NCBI GenBank assembly: GCA_934533135.1
Contig: CAKTBG010000017.1
Coordinates: forward strand, 1-52,671
DNA: 52,671 bases
Source: an uncultured Faecalibacterium sp.
GTDB lineage: Bacteria; Bacillota; Clostridia; Oscillospirales; Ruminococcaceae
Reading direction: 5' to 3'
Within the stretch, counting starts at the first letter, position 1; every line of letters starts with the position of its first letter. A model generated the notes under the pieces. The model was not told the DNA's origin, searched no databases, and saw only the letters and a program-made list of their open reading frames with translations. Positions 50,063-52,671 of this stretch are shown piece after piece. A program made the translations under genes and the position numbers.

Positions 50063-51604
50063 ATGCCTACGGAATATTTTGAACAACGGGAGCGTGCGCT
50101 GCTGGGGGATCGGTACGATGCGCTCTACGCTGCCCCGCAGGAGACGGCGGCACGCGGGGTCACGGTGTCTGCTCTCCGCGCCACGCCGGAGCAGTTTGCG
50201 GCCAAGGCGGATTTTCCGCTCCGGCCGTCGCCCTTCTGCAAGGCGGCGTTCGTGGTCGAGCAGCCGGATTTCAAACCCGGGCGGCATCCGTACCACCATG
50301 CGGGCGTAATCTACTCGCAGGAGCCGTCGGCGTCCTCGGCGGCTCCGCTGCTGGGGGTCAAGCCCGGAATGCGGGTGCTGGATCTGTGTGCGGCACCGGG
50401 CGGCAAAAGCAGCCAATTGGCCGCTGCGCTGGGCGGATACGGCCTGCTGGTGAGCAACGAGTATGTGGCGGGCCGTGCCGAGATCCTGAAAAGCAACCTC
50501 GAGCGGATGGGCGTGCCGAACGCGGTCATCCTCAATGAGACGCCAGCGCGGATCGCCGAGGCACTGCCGGAATTCTTCGACCGGGTATTGGTGGATGCAC
50601 CCTGCTCCGGCGAGGGAATGTTCCGCAAGGAGCCGGCGGCGTTGGCGCAGCACTGCGAGGCGTTGGTCCAGCAGTGCGCCGCGCTGGGGGCAGAGATCTT
50701 AGACTGTGCCGCGGCGGTTCTGGCTCCGGGCGGGCAGCTGGTCTATTCCACCTGCACCTTTGCACCCGAGGAGGACGAGGGGCAGGTGGCGGCGTTCCTT
50801 GCACGACATCCAGAATTTGCGCTGGCCGATGCACTGGGCAATGTGGATGGAACCTTCGGCAGCGAGGGCGAAGCCAACCGCACCGGCGGGCTGCCGCTGG
50901 ATGTCTCCAAAGTGCGCCGCATCTGGCCCTGTCAGGGCGGCGAGGGACATTTTATGGCACGGCTGGTGAAAGCGGGAACCCCTCGCACCCTGCCCCCGCT
51001 GGGCGAGTACACCCCCGAGGAAAAACTCTGGCTGGCAGCGGCTCTGGACGCCGGGAAAAAGGGCGGCAAAAAGGGCGCGAAGCCCGGAAAGACCCGGGAA
51101 GATCCCCGTGCCGCACGGCGGGAAAACAGCCGCGCCTGCCGGGAAGCCGTGCAGGGGCGGAACGCCCGCAGCCGGGATCCCGGCGGGGAAGCGACCCCGG
51201 CGCAGAGTCTGGAGGCATGGCACGCCTTTGCGGGAGAATCTTTCCCGGCGTTGGCCGATCGGCCTGCCGTCGTCCACGGCGGCGGGGTGCTGCTGCCTGC
51301 GGCTTTCCCGCAGACGACGCTCCATGTCCTGCGGGCGGGCGTCTTTGTAGGCAGTGTGCAAAAAGGGCGTTTTGTGCCGGAGCATCACCTGTTCACAGCG
51401 TTCGGGACGCTCTGCAAAAACCGCGAGGAACTGACCCTTGCCGACCCCCGCACGGTGGAGTACCTTTCGGGGCGGGAGATCGCCGCAGCCACCGCCGCAG
51501 ACGGCTGGTGCTGTGTGACCGTGGACGGCTGGCCGCTGGGTGGAGGAAAAGTGTCCGCAAACCGGGTCAAGAACCATTACCCCAAAGCCCTGCGCCTGCT
51601 GTAA
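50063..51604 (+). CDS. RsmF/NOL1-NOP2-type rRNA m5C methyltransferase
   Basis: This 513-aa SAM-dependent enzyme is predicted to methylate cytosine in 16S rRNA. Landmarks are DLCAAPGGKSSQLAAAL (SAM site, about 112-128), DAPCSGEGMF (motif IV, catalytic or releasing Cys) and YSTCTFAPEEDE (motif VI Cys). The C-terminal RsmF-type PUA-like part follows. Between them, about residues 333-382, lies a Lys/Gly/Arg-rich low-complexity stretch. GGGGAGG precedes the ATG. Confidence 0.88.
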   Translation: MPTEYFEQRERALLGDRYDALYAAPQETAARGVTVSALRATPEQFAAKADFPLRPSPFCKAAFVVEQPDFKPGRHPYHHAGVIYSQEPSASSAAPLLGVKPGMRVLDLCAAPGGKSSQLAAALGGYGLLVSNEYVAGRAEILKSNLERMGVPNAVILNETPARIAEALPEFFDRVLVDAPCSGEGMFRKEPAALAQHCEALVQQCAALGAEILDCAAAVLAPGGQLVYSTCTFAPEEDEGQVAAFLARHPEFALADALGNVDGTFGSEGEANRTGGLPLDVSKVRRIWPCQGGEGHFMARLVKAGTPRTLPPLGEYTPEEKLWLAAALDAGKKGGKKGAKPGKTREDPRAARRENSRACREAVQGRNARSRDPGGEATPAQSLEAWHAFAGESFPALADRPAVVHGGGVLLPAAFPQTTLHVLRAGVFVGSVQKGRFVPEHHLFTAFGTLCKNREELTLADPRTVEYLSGREIAAATAADGWCCVTVDGWPLGGGKVSANRVKNHYPKALRLL

Positions 51605-51661
51605 AATCGGCATAAAACCGAATTTTCGACCCGATCTGGCCGAAAACAAACGGGATAAGGC

Positions 51662-51690
51662 TTGAACGCGCAGAGCGGTTGTGCTAAAAT
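51662..51690 (+). promoter_or_regulatory. Promoter of yebC
   Basis: TTGAAC at 51662-51667, 17 bases, TAAAAT at 51685-51690. Confidence 0.65.
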
Positions 51691-51785
51691 AATAGAGTTA
51701 GATTTTGTGTGCTGCCACAAGCGGGCGACCACAGCCCGTCTGCCCGCAGGCGGAGATTTCGATAAAATGTAGGAGGCTCATTCCC

Positions 51786-52523
51786 ATGTCTGGACATAGC
51801 AAATGGAACAATATTAAGCGCAAGAAGGAAAAGACCGACGGCGCAAGAGCAAAGGTCTTTACCAAGATCGGCCGCGAGATCAGCGTTGCCGTCCGCACCG
51901 GCGGCCCCAACCCGGCTTCCAACAGCAAGCTGGCGGATCTGATCTCCAAGGCAAAGCGCATGAGCGTGCCCAACGATAACATCCAGCGCATCATCAAGAA
52001 GGCTGAGGGCGGCGACAAGACCGAGTACGAAGCAATCACCTACGAAGGCTACGGCCCCGGCGGTGTTGCCGTCATGGTCGAGACCCTGACCGACAACCGC
52101 AACCGTACCGCTGCCGACCTGCGCCACTATTTTGACAAGAACGGCGGCAATCTGGGTGCCATGGGCTGCGTGGGCTTCCTGTTCAGCCAGAAGGGTGTCA
52201 TCGACATCTCTCTCGAGGACAAGGATGCAGACGAGGCAATGATGGATGCTCTGGACGCCGGTGCAGAGGACTTCGATGCAGGCGAAGAGGCTGCTGAGAT
52301 CACCACCGATCCCGCAAACTACTCTGCCGTTGTCAAGGCAATGGAAGAAAAGGGCTACGAGATCCTGAGCGACGATCTGGCCATGGTTCCCATGACCACC
52401 ACCCGCCTGACCGACCCCGATCAGCTGAAGCTGATGGGCAAGCTGCTGGACGCCCTCGAGGATAACGATGATGTCCAGAACGTCTGGCACTCTCTCGAGA
52501 ACGAAGAGGATCTGCCGGAATAA
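51786..52523 (+). CDS. yebC: YebC/TACO1-family protein
   Basis: This 245-aa protein starts MSGHSKWNNIKRKKEKTDG and contains YEGYGPGGVAVMVETLTDN, diagnostic for the family. Members act as transcription regulators or help ribosomes on proline-rich stretches. AGGAGG precedes the ATG. It has its own promoter and terminator. Confidence 0.95.
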   Translation: MSGHSKWNNIKRKKEKTDGARAKVFTKIGREISVAVRTGGPNPASNSKLADLISKAKRMSVPNDNIQRIIKKAEGGDKTEYEAITYEGYGPGGVAVMVETLTDNRNRTAADLRHYFDKNGGNLGAMGCVGFLFSQKGVIDISLEDKDADEAMMDALDAGAEDFDAGEEAAEITTDPANYSAVVKAMEEKGYEILSDDLAMVPMTTTRLTDPDQLKLMGKLLDALEDNDDVQNVWHSLENEEDLPE

Positions 52524-52566
52524 GCTCCCGCAAGACTCTTTGCACCTGAAATAAGACGTTACAAAG

Positions 52567-52608
52567 CCGCTTTTTGTGCTGCAAGGCACGAAAGGCGTCT
52601 TTTGTTTT
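52567..52608 (+). terminator. Terminator after yebC
   Basis: CGCTTTTTGTGC pairs with GCACGAAAGGCG and is followed by TCTTTTGTTTT. Confidence 0.75.
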
Positions 52609-52610
52609 GG

Positions 52611-52671
52611 GTAGCTTGAGCGAGCGACAACCACCAGCTCCGCTGGTGGAATAAAAACGGCTTTAGCCCTA
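52611..52671. repeat. Hairpin-bearing intergenic element, cut by the window edge
   Basis: A perfect CCACCAGC-TCC-GCTGGTGG hairpin, preceded by GAGCGAGCGA. It looks like another intergenic repeat, but its other half lies outside. Confidence 0.4.

Overview
The window looks like chromosome from a Gram-positive gut Clostridia species close to Faecalibacterium (Oscillospiraceae). The evidence is the high GC housekeeping part, the PolC-type replicase, the sufCBDSU order, the MEP isoprenoid genes, a family of CTCTCCC/GGGAGAG intergenic repeats, and a small precursor whose leader resembles that of the F. prausnitzii protein MAM. The organism call is inference; no search was run.

Layout. (1) 1-2769 is the end of an integrated mobile element of lower GC. 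It carries a start of a ParB-like gene, parA and repA on the minus strand, and a divergent membrane protein of the TRADD-N-associated type. It ends at a 5'-truncated tRNA-Ala(GGC), which I read as the attachment site. (2) 2770-4020 is the flank: an Rpn/PDDEXK transposase-like gene and a TnpW-like small gene. (3) 4158-5785 holds holA and an RNase M5-like gene, followed by repeats. (4) 6039-10968 is the Suf Fe-S operon sufC-B-D-S-U (minus). (5) 11214-14834 holds a MoxR-type AAA+ ATPase, a VWA protein and an unknown 256-aa protein (minus). (6) 15102-16499 is a sodium:alanine symporter. (7) 16823-17593 encodes a secreted, membrane-anchored InlB-repeat protein and an 84-aa double-glycine (MAM-like) precursor, then tRNA-Gly on the other strand. 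(8) 18037-29432 is one long block: pyrH-frr-uppS-cdsA-dxr-rseP-ispG, a class III Fic protein, then polC. It covers UMP synthesis, ribosome recycling, isoprenoid and lipid precursors, and replication. (9) 29552-34691 holds fakA with an Asp23 protein (minus), a CBS-domain protein and a Na/phosphate cotransporter. (10) 34950-38103 holds a BofC-like protein (minus) and a class A penicillin-binding protein. (11) 38336-42227 is an ACT-domain regulator-like gene, hom, thrB and lysC (threonine branch). (12) 42407-46869 holds a degenerate M15 (VanY-like) protein, two M16 peptidase paralogues and lgt. (13) 47026-52523 holds rplU-rpmA, obg, mrnC, a small Asn/Ser-rich protein (minus), an RsmF-like methyltransferase and yebC.

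The most interesting points are the MAM-like precursor operon; the repA leader of the mobile element, which has a terminator hairpin plus a 17-codon leader ORF overlapping the repA start; the TRADD-N-associated membrane gene at the element edge; the M15 protein with three altered active-site positions; and L27 without its N-terminal extension alongside the absence of prp.
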